This document shows, one piece after another, positions 44,461 to 54,314 of a stretch of DNA of 64,000 nt. The translations under genes were made by a program, and so were the position numbers. Every line of letters starts with the position of its first letter. Positions within the stretch are counted from its first letter, which is position 1. Source of the DNA: Clostridia bacterium (GTDB lineage Bacteria > Bacillota > Clostridia > Oscillospirales > Acutalibacteraceae); assembly GCA_017428525.1 (NCBI GenBank), contig JAFRQQ010000018.1, positions 1-64,000 on the forward strand, written 5' to 3'. Below the pieces are notes generated by a model. It was not told the origin of the DNA, did no database searches, and saw nothing but the letters and a program-made list of their open reading frames with translations.

Positions 44461-44515
44461 GCAAATCCCGACGTTTTCGGCCGTTTTCGCGCGCGGAGCT
44501 GGGATTTGCTTTTTT
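44461..44515 (+). terminator. Terminator-like hairpin in a divergent promoter region
   Basis: GCAAATCCC (44461-44469) pairs perfectly with GGGATTTGC (44501-44509), followed at once by six T (44510-44515). No plus-strand gene lies upstream; it sits between the Gfo/Idh promoter and the MATE promoter. See findings. Confidence 0.5.
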
Positions 44516-44522
44516 CCGATAT

Positions 44523-44550
44523 TGATTTTTTCTCCGTCCTGTGGTATAAC
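44523..44550 (+). promoter_or_regulatory. Promoter of the MATE gene
   Basis: TTGATT (44523-44528), 16-nt spacer, TATAAC (44545-44550). The short leader can form a GATCCGC/GCGGATC hairpin (44560-44566 with 44573-44579) before the ribosome site. Confidence 0.55.
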
Positions 44551-44598
44551 GTCCTTGACGATCCGCAATCCGGCGGATCGCATTGGGGGAAAGTGCAA

Positions 44599-45978
44599 AT
44601 GAAAAGGATCCAGACCTCCGCCATGACGGAGGGCCCGTTTTTCAGAAAAATCGTGCTGTTTGCCATACCGGTCACGCTCACGGGGCTGCTGCAGATCGTC
44701 TACAACACGGCGGACACGGCAGTCGTCGGGCATTTCGCCGGCAAGACCGCGCTGGCAGCCGTCGGCTCCACCGGCTCCATGATCGGCCTGATCGTGAATC
44801 TTTTCACGGGACTGTCGATGGGCGCGGGCGTTCTGACCGCGCGCATGCTCGGCGCAAAAGACAAGGCCGGCACGCACCGCGCCGTCCATGCGGCCATGGC
44901 GCTGAGCCTGCTCAGCGGCTGCCTGATCGCCGCGATCGGCGTGCCGCTTTCGCCCACGCTCCTGCGCTGGATGCAGGCGCCCGCGGACACGATCGATCTG
45001 TCCAAGCTCTATGTGCGCATCTATTTTCTCGGCGCGCCGGGCTCCATGGTCTTCAATTTCGGCGCCGCGATCATCCGCTCCACCGGCGACACGCAGCGCC
45101 CGCTCAAATATCTCGGCGTTTCCGGCCTGCTGAACCTCCTGCTGAATCTCTTTACGATCATCGTGCTGCACTGGGGCGTGGCGGGCGTCGCAATCGCAAC
45201 GATCGCATCGCAGTATCTCTCGGCGGTCCTCGCGGTGCGCCATCTGATGAAAACGGAGAGCGACGTGCGCCTGCAGCTGCGGCAGCTGCGGTTTTCGCGG
45301 GATGCGCTCACGGAGATCCTGCGCATCGGCGTGCCCGCCGGGCTGCAGAACGCCCTGTTTTCCATCTCCAACGTCATCATTCAGTCCAACGTCAACAGCT
45401 TCGGTTCCGACGCCATGGCCGGCATCTCGGCCGGCTCGAATTACGACGCCTATATCTATACCGCGACCAACGGCTTTACGCAGGCGGCCATGACCTTCGT
45501 TTCGCAGAACGTCGGCGCAAAAAAGAAGGAAAACATCCGCCGCATCTGGCAGATTTCGCTCGGCAGCGCCGCCGCCGCGGCAGCCATCCTGCAGACCTTC
45601 GGCTTTCTGATGCGCGTGCCGATCGTGCATCTGTTCACCGCGGACCCCGCCGTGACCGCCATCGGCGCGCAGCGCATGGCGCAGATCATGCCGTTTTTCA
45701 TCTTTTGCTCGCTGCTCGACGTCACAAGCGGCGCGGTGCGCGGCCTCGGGCGATCCTTCCAGATCATGCTCGTTTCCCTGTTCGGCGCCTGCGGCCTGCG
45801 GCTGATCTGGGTCTTCTTCTTCCTGCCGATGAACCGCACGCTGACCTTCCTCTATATCGCCTATCCGCTCTCCTGGGGCATCACCTTCCTGATCGCCTCT
45901 GCCCTGTTCCTCGGCCTGACGCGCGAGAAACAGCTCGACCGGTTGTTTGCCGAACATGACAGCCCCCGGACGGCATAA
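44599..45978 (+). CDS. MATE family efflux transporter
   Basis: A 459-residue polytopic protein with 12 predicted helices arranged as two homologous halves. Signature stretches are AIPVTLTGLLQIVYNTADTAVVGHF, MGAGVLTARMLGAKD and, in the second half, IGVPAGLQNALFSISNVIIQ and GFTQAAMTFVSQNVGAKK. It would export drugs or metabolites in exchange for Na+ or H+. Start ATG 44599 follows GGGGGAAAG. It is monocistronic, between a divergent promoter region and a strong terminator. Confidence 0.92.
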   Translation: MKRIQTSAMTEGPFFRKIVLFAIPVTLTGLLQIVYNTADTAVVGHFAGKTALAAVGSTGSMIGLIVNLFTGLSMGAGVLTARMLGAKDKAGTHRAVHAAMALSLLSGCLIAAIGVPLSPTLLRWMQAPADTIDLSKLYVRIYFLGAPGSMVFNFGAAIIRSTGDTQRPLKYLGVSGLLNLLLNLFTIIVLHWGVAGVAIATIASQYLSAVLAVRHLMKTESDVRLQLRQLRFSRDALTEILRIGVPAGLQNALFSISNVIIQSNVNSFGSDAMAGISAGSNYDAYIYTATNGFTQAAMTFVSQNVGAKKKENIRRIWQISLGSAAAAAAILQTFGFLMRVPIVHLFTADPAVTAIGAQRMAQIMPFFIFCSLLDVTSGAVRGLGRSFQIMLVSLFGACGLRLIWVFFFLPMNRTLTFLYIAYPLSWGITFLIASALFLGLTREKQLDRLFAEHDSPRTA

Positions 45979-45987
45979 CTATTTTAA

Positions 45988-46025
45988 AAAGCGCGCTGCA
46001 GATCGGAATCTGCAGCGCGCTTTTT
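45988..46025. terminator. Bidirectional terminator between MATE and trmD
   Basis: A perfect 16-bp stem AAAGCGCGCTGCAGAT / ATCTGCAGCGCGCTTT with a 4-nt loop has T on both sides. It closes both the MATE gene and the ylxM-trmD operon. Confidence 0.9.
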
Positions 46026-46033
46026 CTATACTT

Positions 46034-46774
46034 TTATTCTTCCTGCGCGGCGCGCAGCTGATCGAGCATCTGCCGCTCCTTTGCGGTGAGCTCGACGGTT
46101 TCGAGCAGCTCCGGCCGCCGTTCAAACGTGCGGCGCAGGCTCTGCTCCCGCTGCCAGGCAGCGATATTCGCGTGATGGCCGGAGATCAGCACCTCCGGCA
46201 CCTCCCTGCCCTGCCATGCAAACGGCCGCGTATACTGCGGGTATTCCAGCAGACCGCTGAAGTGGCTCTCCTGCGTGAAGGCCTCCTCATTCGGCAGCAC
46301 GCCCGGCAGCATCCGCGCCACGGCGTCCGCGAGCATCAGCGCCGGCAGTTCGCCGCCCGTGAGCACATAATCGCCCACGGAGATTTCCTCATCCACGATC
46401 TCATCGAGCACGCGCTGATCCACGCCCTCATAATGGCCGCACAGCAGCGCGAGATGGTCGAAGCCTGCCAGCTCCTTGACCCGCGTCTGCCGCAGCACCT
46501 GCCCCTGCGGGGAAAGATAGATCAGGTGCGGCCGCGTGCCGAGCTCCGCGCACAGCGCCTGAAAGCAGTCATAAATCGGCTGGGCCTGCATGACCATGCC
46601 GGTGCCGCCGCCGTAGGGCGCGTCATCCACGCGGTTATGCTTGTCCGCCGTGTAATCCCGGATATTGCGGCAGCGGATCTCCACAAACCCGGCTTCCCGC
46701 GCGCGGCCGATGATGCTCTCAGACAGCACCGCCTCGCACATTTCCGGAAACAGCGTCAGTATGTCAATCCGCAT
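46034..46774 (-). CDS. trmD: tRNA (guanine37-N1)-methyltransferase
   Basis: A 246-residue SPOUT methyltransferase: [12 protein letters not shown] start, [12 protein letters not shown], the knot region [21 protein letters not shown] and [17 protein letters not shown]. It methylates G37 next to the anticodon, preventing frameshifts. Start ATG 46774 has AAGGGA 10 nt upstream. It is the last gene in the operon: the rplS gene that usually follows is absent. Confidence 0.96.
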   Translation of the reverse strand: MRIDILTLFPEMCEAVLSESIIGRAREAGFVEIRCRNIRDYTADKHNRVDDAPYGGGTGMVMQAQPIYDCFQALCAELGTRPHLIYLSPQGQVLRQTRVKELAGFDHLALLCGHYEGVDQRVLDEIVDEEISVGDYVLTGGELPALMLADAVARMLPGVLPNEEAFTQESHFSGLLEYPQYTRPFAWQGREVPEVLISGHHANIAAWQREQSLRRTFERRPELLETVELTAKERQMLDQLRAAQEE

Positions 46775-47285
46775 CGTCAAACAGTCCCTTCATCGGACGG
46801 ATCCGAATGATGCCGGCGGCCACGTCCGTATCGATCACGATATCGGGAATGGCGGGCATCAGGTATTCCCGCCCGTTTTCCGCCGTGATATGCCACACGT
46901 CGTTCGCGCCGGTCCGGCTGACGTCCGTCAGCGTGCCGTAGCACACGACGGGATCCTCTGCGTCCACCACGGCGCAATCCAGCAGCTCGGCCACAAAAAA
47001 GCGCCCGGCGGGCAGCTTTGCGTCGCTGCGCCGCAGCCAGAGCACCCGGCCGCGCAGACGCTGCGCCTGCTCCACGGTATCCACGCCGGCAAGCTTGATT
47101 AAAACAAGATTGCCGTGCGGTCGTGCAGACTGCACCTGCACCGCACAGCTTCCCTTGCTGTCATAATATAGGGTTATGAAGCCCGCAGCGAACGACGGCG
47201 AGTCGCACCACGGGTTCACGCGCAATTCGCCGCGAACGCCGTGGGTGCCGACAATCTCACCGAGTTCCAGAAATTCCTTAATCAA
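46764..47285 (-). CDS. rimM: Ribosome maturation factor RimM
   Basis: A 173-residue protein with an N-terminal RimM beta-barrel ([23 protein letters not shown]) and a C-terminal PRC domain ([18 protein letters not shown] ... [13 protein letters not shown]). It binds S19 and helps mature the 30S head. The start is uncertain: TTG at 47285, giving the family-like start IKEFLELGE and lying over the khpA stop, is preferred; TTG codons at 47291 and 47294 are possible. No clear ribosome site, so translation is probably coupled to khpA. Overlaps trmD by 11 bp. Confidence 0.93.
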   Translation of the reverse strand: MIKEFLELGEIVGTHGVRGELRVNPWCDSPSFAAGFITLYYDSKGSCAVQVQSARPHGNLVLIKLAGVDTVEQAQRLRGRVLWLRRSDAKLPAGRFFVAELLDCAVVDAEDPVVCYGTLTDVSRTGANDVWHITAENGREYLMPAIPDIVIDTDVAAGIIRIRPMKGLFDDAD

Positions 47286-47511
47286 TTTCAACAACCGCGC
47301 GGGCGTTCTGGCGGGTTGCGGCTGCGCGCATCACGGTGCGGATGGCCTTGGCAATGCGGCCCTGCTTGCCGATCACGCGGCCCATATCGCCCTCGCCGAC
47401 ATGCAGATGATAGACGATCGTGCCGTCCTCAGCCGGGGCATCCACGGTCACCTGCACGCCCGCGGGATCCTCCACGAGGCCCTGTGCAATGCTGATCAAT
47501 AATTCTTCCAT
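47278..47511 (-). CDS. khpA: KH-domain RNA-binding protein KhpA (YlqC)
   Basis: A 77-residue single-KH protein: MEELLISIAQGLVEDP start and the GxxG loop in HVGEGDMGRVIGKQGRIAKAIRTVM. It partners with KhpB (Jag/EloR) in regulating cell elongation and binds small RNAs in Gram-positives. In conserved position between rpsP and rimM. Confidence 0.93.
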   Translation of the reverse strand: MEELLISIAQGLVEDPAGVQVTVDAPAEDGTIVYHLHVGEGDMGRVIGKQGRIAKAIRTVMRAAATRQNARAVVEID

Positions 47512-47529
47512 ACTGCTGCCCTCTGCCGA

Positions 47530-47772
47530 TTAAAGAACGCCTTCTTTTTTGAGAATGGCCTTCACGGTGTCGGTCGGCTGCGCGCCCTTGGCGATCCACT
47601 GCTTCGCCTTGTCGGCGTCCACCTTCACTGCGGTGGGATGCGCGGTGGGATCATAGGTGCCGAGCTCCTCGATGAATCTGCCGTCGCGGGGATAGCGGGA
47701 ATCCGCAACCACGATGCGATAGAACGGAGCTTTCTTTGCGCCCATACGACGAAGTCTGATTTTCACTGCCAT
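47530..47772 (-). CDS. rpsP: 30S ribosomal protein S16
   Basis: An 80-residue S16 with [30 protein letters not shown] start and the ELGTYDPT and [12 protein letters not shown] segments. Start ATG 47772 follows GGAGG; an in-frame ATG-less extension upstream lacks similarity. In the ylxM-ffh-rpsP-khpA-rimM-trmD operon. Confidence 0.97.
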   Translation of the reverse strand: MAVKIRLRRMGAKKAPFYRIVVADSRYPRDGRFIEELGTYDPTAHPTAVKVDADKAKQWIAKGAQPTDTVKAILKKEGVL

Positions 47773-47838
47773 GATAATTTCCTCCAATTAGAAAAATTAA
47801 TAATAAACATTTTTATGAATGAAATGCGGCTGCCCGCA

Positions 47839-49197
<1,359 letters not shown>

Positions 49198-49215
49198 GGA
49201 AGTTCCTCCTTATTT

Positions 49216-49581
49216 TCACGTTTCCAGCAGCGTCATCGCCGCCGATTTGATCATCACGCAATCATCGCTGATCTCTTTGGAAATGCTGTGACGCAGATTA
49301 TAATCCGCAATGCGGTTGGAGCATTCGATGATCTCCGTCAGGCGCTTGCGCAGTTCTTCATGGCGCTGCGCCATGCCCAGACGGCTCTCCATTTCCTGCA
49401 GCTGTGTTTCCGCGCGCTTGATCGCATCGCGCACACCCTGACGGGTGATTCCCTCGTTTTCGGCGATCTCAGAAAGAGAGAGGTCATCGTTATAGTAGTA
49501 TTCCAGAAAATCCCGCTGCTTGGCGGTCAGCATTTCGCCGTAAAAATCGATCAGCATTGCGATTTCGTAATTCTTTGCCAC
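49216..49581 (-). CDS. ylxM: YlxM family DNA-binding protein
   Basis: A 121-residue helix-turn-helix protein of the UPF0122/YlxM family, related to sigma-70 region 4. QRDFLEYYYNDDLSLSEIAENEGITRQGVRDAIKRAETQL forms the HTH and dimer helix. It is thought to modulate SRP assembly or expression of the ffh operon. GTG start at 49581 after AAGGAGGGG. It is the first gene of the operon; the palindrome at its promoter is a candidate self-binding site (inference). The C-terminal 35 residues are an extra helix. Confidence 0.92.
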   Translation of the reverse strand: MAKNYEIAMLIDFYGEMLTAKQRDFLEYYYNDDLSLSEIAENEGITRQGVRDAIKRAETQLQEMESRLGMAQRHEELRKRLTEIIECSNRIADYNLRHSISKEISDDCVMIKSAAMTLLET

Positions 49582-49624
49582 AACGTCCCCTCCTTTCCGC
49601 TCTGTTTTGGTCGCAGAAAAAAAC

Positions 49625-49660
49625 ATCGACCTGTAAAGTGCCGATGCTTTACAGGTCGAT
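49625..49660. promoter_or_regulatory. Perfect 14-bp inverted repeat over the ylxM-ffh transcription start
   Basis: ATCGACCTGTAAAG (49625-49638) and its exact complement (49647-49660) flank an 8-nt centre. On the minus strand the arm nearest the promoter touches the -10, and the distal arm is followed by seven T (complement of 49617-49623). It could be an operator at +1, a 5' mRNA stabilising stem, or an attenuator. Confidence 0.7.
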
Positions 49661-49689
49661 ATTATACTAGACTTTTTCGCCCTTGTCAA
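49661..49689 (-). promoter_or_regulatory. Perfect consensus sigma-A promoter of the ylxM-ffh-trmD operon
   Basis: Minus-strand TTGACA (complement of 49684-49689), 17-nt spacer, TATAAT (complement of 49661-49666), 80 nt upstream of ylxM. Confidence 0.85.
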
Positions 49690-49715
49690 GTGGAATTTTT
49701 CCGCTTTTCCGCGGA

Positions 49716-49836
49716 TTTTTCCACGCGTTTCGCACCTCCTGAAGTGGAAAAACGGGCAAAACACAACGGATTGCGGCAATTTTGCGGCTGCACCACAAAA
49801 TATATTCACTTTTCCACGCGGCGTGCGTGGAAAAAT
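49716..49836. repeat. Cluster of four TTTTCCAC/GTGGAAAA boxes
   Basis: Exact copies occur at 49717-49724 and 49810-49817 (TTTTCCAC) and at 49744-49751 and 49827-49834 (GTGGAAAA). The last pair forms an inverted repeat with a GC-rich centre followed by TTTTTT on the plus strand. A degenerate copy (GTGGAATT) overlaps the -35 edge near 49690. They lie in the gap of 296 bp between mutS2 and ylxM. Their role is unknown. Confidence 0.5.
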
Positions 49837-49877
49837 TTTTTCAATTCTTTTAGTAAAGGCATTCAGCTTTACAGTCT

Positions 49878-52277
49878 TTACTTCAGCGTAACGATCGTCA
49901 CGCCGTCCTCCCCTTCGCCGTAAACGCCCAGACGGCTGGATTTCACATAGGGAGAGCGCTTCAGATACTGCGTGACGGCGCTGCGCAGCGCGCCGGTGCC
50001 CTTGCCGTGGACGATGGTGAATTCATGCAGCCCCGTGCGCAGCGACTGATCGATGAAGCGGTCCAGCTCCAGCAGGCAGTCCTCCACGGTCATGCCGCGC
50101 AGATCCAGCCGCGTCTGCATCGCCATATTCAGCCGGCTTTCGCCCTGCACATGCACGGCGGAGCGCTTCGGCGCGGGCTTCGGCTTCTGCGTCTGCTCCA
50201 CCAGACGGAGATTCTCCTTCTTTACGCGGGTCTTGATCGAGCCGGCCTGCACCTCGACGTTGCCGTTTTTATCCGGCGGCGAGATGACGATGGCCTGCTT
50301 GCCGATATCACGCAGCAGCACCCGGTCGCCCTTGACCAGCGGGCGGGGCAACACATAATCTTCATCGTCGTCTTCCGCATCCGCCACGGGATCGGCGGCC
50401 GCGTCGATCGCATCCACGCCCTTGCGCACAAGCGCCTTGGCGCGGCGGGCCAGCTCCGCGGTGTCCTTGGTCTTCTGCTGTTCCTTTTTCAGCTGTTCGA
50501 GCGACTGCAGCAGCGCATAGGCCTCGCGCTTGGCCTGCTCGGTCACGCGCAGCGCCTGCGCCTTTGCCTTTTCCATCTCCTGCGCGCGCAGCTGCGCCAT
50601 TTCCTCACGCAGCGCCGCTGCCTGCGCTTTTTCGGCCTCGGCCGCATCGGTCAGCGTCTTGGCCTGCGCGTATTCGTGCTCCATTTTGCGGCGCGTTTCC
50701 TCCAGCTGATCGACCACGTTTTCGAATTCGCGGTTTTCCGCTGAAACGAGCGCCTGCGCCCGGTCGATCACCGCGCGGTCGATGCCCAGCCGCTCGCTGA
50801 TGGCCAGCGCGTTGGATTTGCCCGGCACGCCGATCAGCAGCCGGTAGGTCGGCCGCAGGGTCGCAACGTCGAATTCACAGCAGCCGTTTTCCACGCGCGG
50901 CGTATCGAGCGCATAGGCCTTCAGCTCGGCGTAATGGGTCGTGGCGGCGATCTTCGCGCCCTTCGCGTGGAGCGCTTCGAGAATCGCCATGGCCAGCGCC
51001 GCGCCCTCGACGGGATCGGTGCCGGCGCCCAGTTCATCGATGAGCACCAGACTGCCGTCATCCGCGACGTCCAGGATGCTCTTGATATTCGTCATATGGG
51101 CGGAGAAGGTGGAGAGCGACTGCTCGATCGACTGCTCATCCCCGATATCCGCCAGCACCGTGCGGAAAACCGACAGCTCGCTGCGGTCACCCGCCGGAAT
51201 CATCAGGCCGCACATCGCCATGAGCGAAAGCAGGCCGAGCGTTTTGATTGAAACGGTTTTGCCTCCGGTATTCGGTCCGGTGATCACGAGGGTATCGAAA
51301 TCGCGGCCCAGGTCGATATCGACCGGCACCACGGTTTTCGGATCGATCAGCGGATGACGCGCGCCGCGCAGATGCAGGATGCCCTGATCGTTAAGGATCG
51401 GCGCGCTCGCTTTCAGATGATAGGCGTACTGCGCCTTCGCGAAAATCAGATTCAGCTCCACCGCGCAGGCATAGCTGTTTTTGATGCCGTCGGCGAACGA
51501 TCCGGCCTCGGCGGAAAGCTGCGCAAGGATCCGCTCGATTTCCTCGCGTTCCTTCGACTGCAGCACGCGGATTTCGTTGTTGGCCTCTACCACGGCCATC
51601 GGCTCGATGAAAACGGTGGCGCCGCTCGCGGAGGTGTCGTGCACGAGACCGGGGATCTCGGCGCGGTGCTCGCTTTTGACCGGCACCACATAGCGCCCGT
51701 TGCGCTGCGTGATGATGCTCTCCTGCAGATACTTGGAAAGCGACGACGAGCGCGTGAGCTTGTCGAGCTTCTCGCGCACCTTTGCCTCCTGCAGCCGGAT
51801 GCTGCGGCGGATATCCGCCAGCGCCGGCGAGGCATGGTCGGAGATTTCCTCCTCGGAAAGGATCGCGCTGAAAATCTCGTTTTCCAGATACTGATTCGGC
51901 GCAAGCGCGGAAAACAGCGGATCCAGCACGCTCTCGACGCCCGCGTTGGAATCGCGCCACTGGGTCAGTGCACGGATCGCGCGCAGCACGCTGCCGATAT
52001 CCAGCAGCTCGCGCGGATGCAGCACGCTCCCCGCCGCTGCGCGGGCAAGGGCGTTATTGACGTTTTTCAGCCCGCCGAAGGACGGACCGCCGAAGCGCGC
52101 AAGGAGCCGGTGGGCGTCCACCGTCTGATTCAGCAGCGCCTGCGCGAGCGGCAGACTCGTTTCCGGCTGCAGCTGCAGCGCCGCCTCCTTCGCATCCGGA
52201 CAGCCGGCATAGACGGCCAGCTGTTCCAGCACGCGGTCAAATTCCAGTGCGCGCGCGTTTTTTTCAAAAAATTCCAT
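49878..52277 (-). CDS. mutS2: Endonuclease MutS2 (Smr-domain MutS family)
   Basis: A full-length 799-residue MutS2. Core and clamp helices are followed by Walker A GPNTGGKTVSIKTLG (about 333-347), Walker B LVLIDELGAGTDPVEGAAL, and TTHYAELKAYA. A long coiled coil (about 520-620) and the KOW-like region (VKGDRVLLRDIGKQA) precede the C-terminal Smr nuclease domain (LDLRGMTVEDCLLELD ... FTIVHGKGTGALR). It acts in suppressing recombination or splitting collided ribosomes in Firmicutes. Last gene of the FHA-to-mutS2 operon, 3 nt after the EamA gene. Confidence 0.96.
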   Translation of the reverse strand: MEFFEKNARALEFDRVLEQLAVYAGCPDAKEAALQLQPETSLPLAQALLNQTVDAHRLLARFGGPSFGGLKNVNNALARAAAGSVLHPRELLDIGSVLRAIRALTQWRDSNAGVESVLDPLFSALAPNQYLENEIFSAILSEEEISDHASPALADIRRSIRLQEAKVREKLDKLTRSSSLSKYLQESIITQRNGRYVVPVKSEHRAEIPGLVHDTSASGATVFIEPMAVVEANNEIRVLQSKEREEIERILAQLSAEAGSFADGIKNSYACAVELNLIFAKAQYAYHLKASAPILNDQGILHLRGARHPLIDPKTVVPVDIDLGRDFDTLVITGPNTGGKTVSIKTLGLLSLMAMCGLMIPAGDRSELSVFRTVLADIGDEQSIEQSLSTFSAHMTNIKSILDVADDGSLVLIDELGAGTDPVEGAALAMAILEALHAKGAKIAATTHYAELKAYALDTPRVENGCCEFDVATLRPTYRLLIGVPGKSNALAISERLGIDRAVIDRAQALVSAENREFENVVDQLEETRRKMEHEYAQAKTLTDAAEAEKAQAAALREEMAQLRAQEMEKAKAQALRVTEQAKREAYALLQSLEQLKKEQQKTKDTAELARRAKALVRKGVDAIDAAADPVADAEDDDEDYVLPRPLVKGDRVLLRDIGKQAIVISPPDKNGNVEVQAGSIKTRVKKENLRLVEQTQKPKPAPKRSAVHVQGESRLNMAMQTRLDLRGMTVEDCLLELDRFIDQSLRTGLHEFTIVHGKGTGALRSAVTQYLKRSPYVKSSRLGVYGEGEDGVTIVTLK

Positions 52278-52280
52278 GAA

Positions 52281-53252
52281 TCAAGCTTCTCCCGCTTCCG
52301 ACAGCCCCTCGGAAATCCCCAGCAGCACGATCCCGATGATAACGGCGGCAACGCAGGCATACTGCGACGCCTTCAGCTTTTCTTTCAGGAAGATGCGGGA
52401 GAGGATCACCGAAACGATGCAATAGGAAGCAATCATCGGTGCGGCGACCAGCGGTCTGGTCGCCATGGCGTAAACATAAAAGAACTGGCCGAATTCCTCC
52501 GCGCAGGCGGCGACGCCCTTCGGGCGCTCATGCTTTGCGAACGGATTGTAGACCTTGCGGGTTTTGATCAGCAAAAAGAGCCACGCGGCAGCGCCCATGA
52601 GCAGGAAGGTCAGCCCGTAAAGCACGAGCACGTCGATCTCTCCGAGCCCCAGTCCGGTTTCCTCATCCAGGATCACGCCGTCCGCCGCGGTGCCGATCGT
52701 GTCGAACACACAGTACAGCAGCGGAAACAGCAGCGCCAGCGCGCCGAAGCGGTATTTCCGCTCCTCCTTGGGCAGCGGCGCTTCCGCACGGGCCAGACGC
52801 TGCTCCACAACGGCGAGCAGGATCACGCCGGCCACAATCAGGACCGTGCCGACCAGATCCATCGCAGAATATTCCTCCAGCACGCTTGAGATCCTGCCGA
52901 CGGCAAGGAAATACAGGCACATCGCCACGGTGGAAAGCGCGCCGGACGCATTCTGCACGGGGGAAATGATGGAAATCTCCAGATACCGCAGGCCGGCATA
53001 GCCGATCACCATGGAAAGAATGTAGCACAGGGAGGCCGGCGCGTATCGGACCGCATTGACCGCCAGCGCCCTGACGGAAACGCCGCTCTCCGCAAACGGC
53101 AGCAGCGCGCAGGCGCAAACGCCCATCACGAGGCCGACCCAGACCGCGATCTTCAGATGGGAATAGCGGTCGTCGGCGTCGGTCCCTTTTTTATAGAACA
53201 GATCGGCGCAGCCCCAGCCGAGCGTTGCGATCAATGCAAATACAAACCACAT
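52281..53252 (-). CDS. EamA/DMT-superfamily transporter
   Basis: A 323-residue membrane protein with about 10 transmembrane helices in two EamA repeats (LIATLGWGCADLFYKKGTDADD at the start; LVAAPMIASYCIVSVILSRIFLKEKL in the second half). Such drug/metabolite transporters move small solutes; here the substrate is unknown. An acidic/basic loop of about 30 residues separates the halves. It lies between mutS2 and an unknown membrane protein in the operon. Confidence 0.85.
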   Translation of the reverse strand: MWFVFALIATLGWGCADLFYKKGTDADDRYSHLKIAVWVGLVMGVCACALLPFAESGVSVRALAVNAVRYAPASLCYILSMVIGYAGLRYLEISIISPVQNASGALSTVAMCLYFLAVGRISSVLEEYSAMDLVGTVLIVAGVILLAVVEQRLARAEAPLPKEERKYRFGALALLFPLLYCVFDTIGTAADGVILDEETGLGLGEIDVLVLYGLTFLLMGAAAWLFLLIKTRKVYNPFAKHERPKGVAACAEEFGQFFYVYAMATRPLVAAPMIASYCIVSVILSRIFLKEKLKASQYACVAAVIIGIVLLGISEGLSEAGEA

Positions 53253-53294
53253 GGGACGCTTCCCCTCTTTCTCTCTCCCCGCGCCGGCGCTGTC

Positions 53295-54299
53295 TTACAT
53301 GTCTTCTTCGTTGTAGACAGTACCCGTTTCTTCTTCCTGGTCAGAGGAATGGTCGTCGGAATCGTCGTCGGAGTTAGTATTATTGTTATAATTATTGTTG
53401 CCGCTGTCGTCATCCTCATCGTCATCATAATAGTTATAGGTGGCGTAAGGATTCACTGCCTCATACGTCCGGTCGGCGATCAGCGTGAGCGGCTGACCGT
53501 TCGCGTCGGTCACGCCGGTATATTCCGTATAGGTCAGCTCCGTCGTTTCCTGCGGCTTCGTGGTGGTCTCCGGCACCTGGAAAACGGTGCCGGGCTCCTC
53601 CGCCCGCGTCGTCACAGGCACGACCTCCTGGCCGTCCGTCGCCTGAATCGACGCGACATACATGCCGCCGCTGCGCTCGCGCAGGGTGATCTTCATGTAT
53701 TTATCCGGCTCCGGCGCGGTGTATTCGCCGTCCTCGATCTGCGCCCAGGCGCGGCTGCCGATGTAGCCGACGGTGAGGATCACCGAGCTGCCCTGCTTGT
53801 CGATCTCGGTCACATGCGGCGTATAGGCGGATTCCACGCCCGTCACGGGCAGGATATAGCTCTTGAGCGCCGCGTCGTAGGTGATCTCGTATTTGCTCAT
53901 ATCCAGCGACGCGTGCATCGAGGCGATGTCGATTTCCGTGCCGAACAGCTTCACAAAGTACTTTTCGATATCGGCCTGCGGCACGATGATGCCGAAGGTC
54001 TCGCCCTGGGAATAGGAATACTGCTCGGTGCCATCCGTGCTCATGAGCAGCGCCCAGACCGCGCTGTTGAGCAGCTGCGGCACATCCGCCTGCGTCAGGT
54101 CGTCAAACGGATCCGGGTCGAACATCACGACTGGCTTGAGGAATTCCTCATATTCCCGCTTGAGCGCGGTCTGATCGGTCAGGCGCTTCACGCCGTTGAC
54201 CGCATAGCTGATCACGGTGGCAAGACCGATCACGGCCAGCACCGCGGCAAGCAGACCGAGCGGGAACGCCGCCTGGTTTTTCTTTCGTTTCTTTGCCAC
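53295..54299 (-). CDS. Membrane-anchored extracytoplasmic protein with Asn/Asp-rich tail
   Basis: A 334-residue protein of unknown function. The basic N-terminus is followed by one transmembrane helix (about 12-33), with the rest outside. The ectodomain (about 40-235) is beta-rich and folds no motif I recognise. It is followed by a Thr/Pro/Glu-rich linker and an extremely Asp/Asn/Ser-rich tail (about 285-334). Start GTG 54299 after GGAGG. The low-complexity acidic tail may bind cations or cell wall. It lies in the operon downstream of proA and upstream of the EamA gene. Confidence 0.7.
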   Translation of the reverse strand: MAKKRKKNQAAFPLGLLAAVLAVIGLATVISYAVNGVKRLTDQTALKREYEEFLKPVVMFDPDPFDDLTQADVPQLLNSAVWALLMSTDGTEQYSYSQGETFGIIVPQADIEKYFVKLFGTEIDIASMHASLDMSKYEITYDAALKSYILPVTGVESAYTPHVTEIDKQGSSVILTVGYIGSRAWAQIEDGEYTAPEPDKYMKITLRERSGGMYVASIQATDGQEVVPVTTRAEEPGTVFQVPETTTKPQETTELTYTEYTGVTDANGQPLTLIADRTYEAVNPYATYNYYDDDEDDDSGNNNYNNNTNSDDDSDDHSSDQEEETGTVYNEEDM

Positions 54300-54314
54300 G
54301 TGGGTCCCTCCGTT

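Noticed and set aside
49716..49836. Replication origin or DnaA-box cluster
   Set aside because: The boxes are TTTTCCAC, not TTATCCACA, no AT-rich unwinding region or dnaA/dnaN is nearby, and the context is a ribosome/SRP operon.
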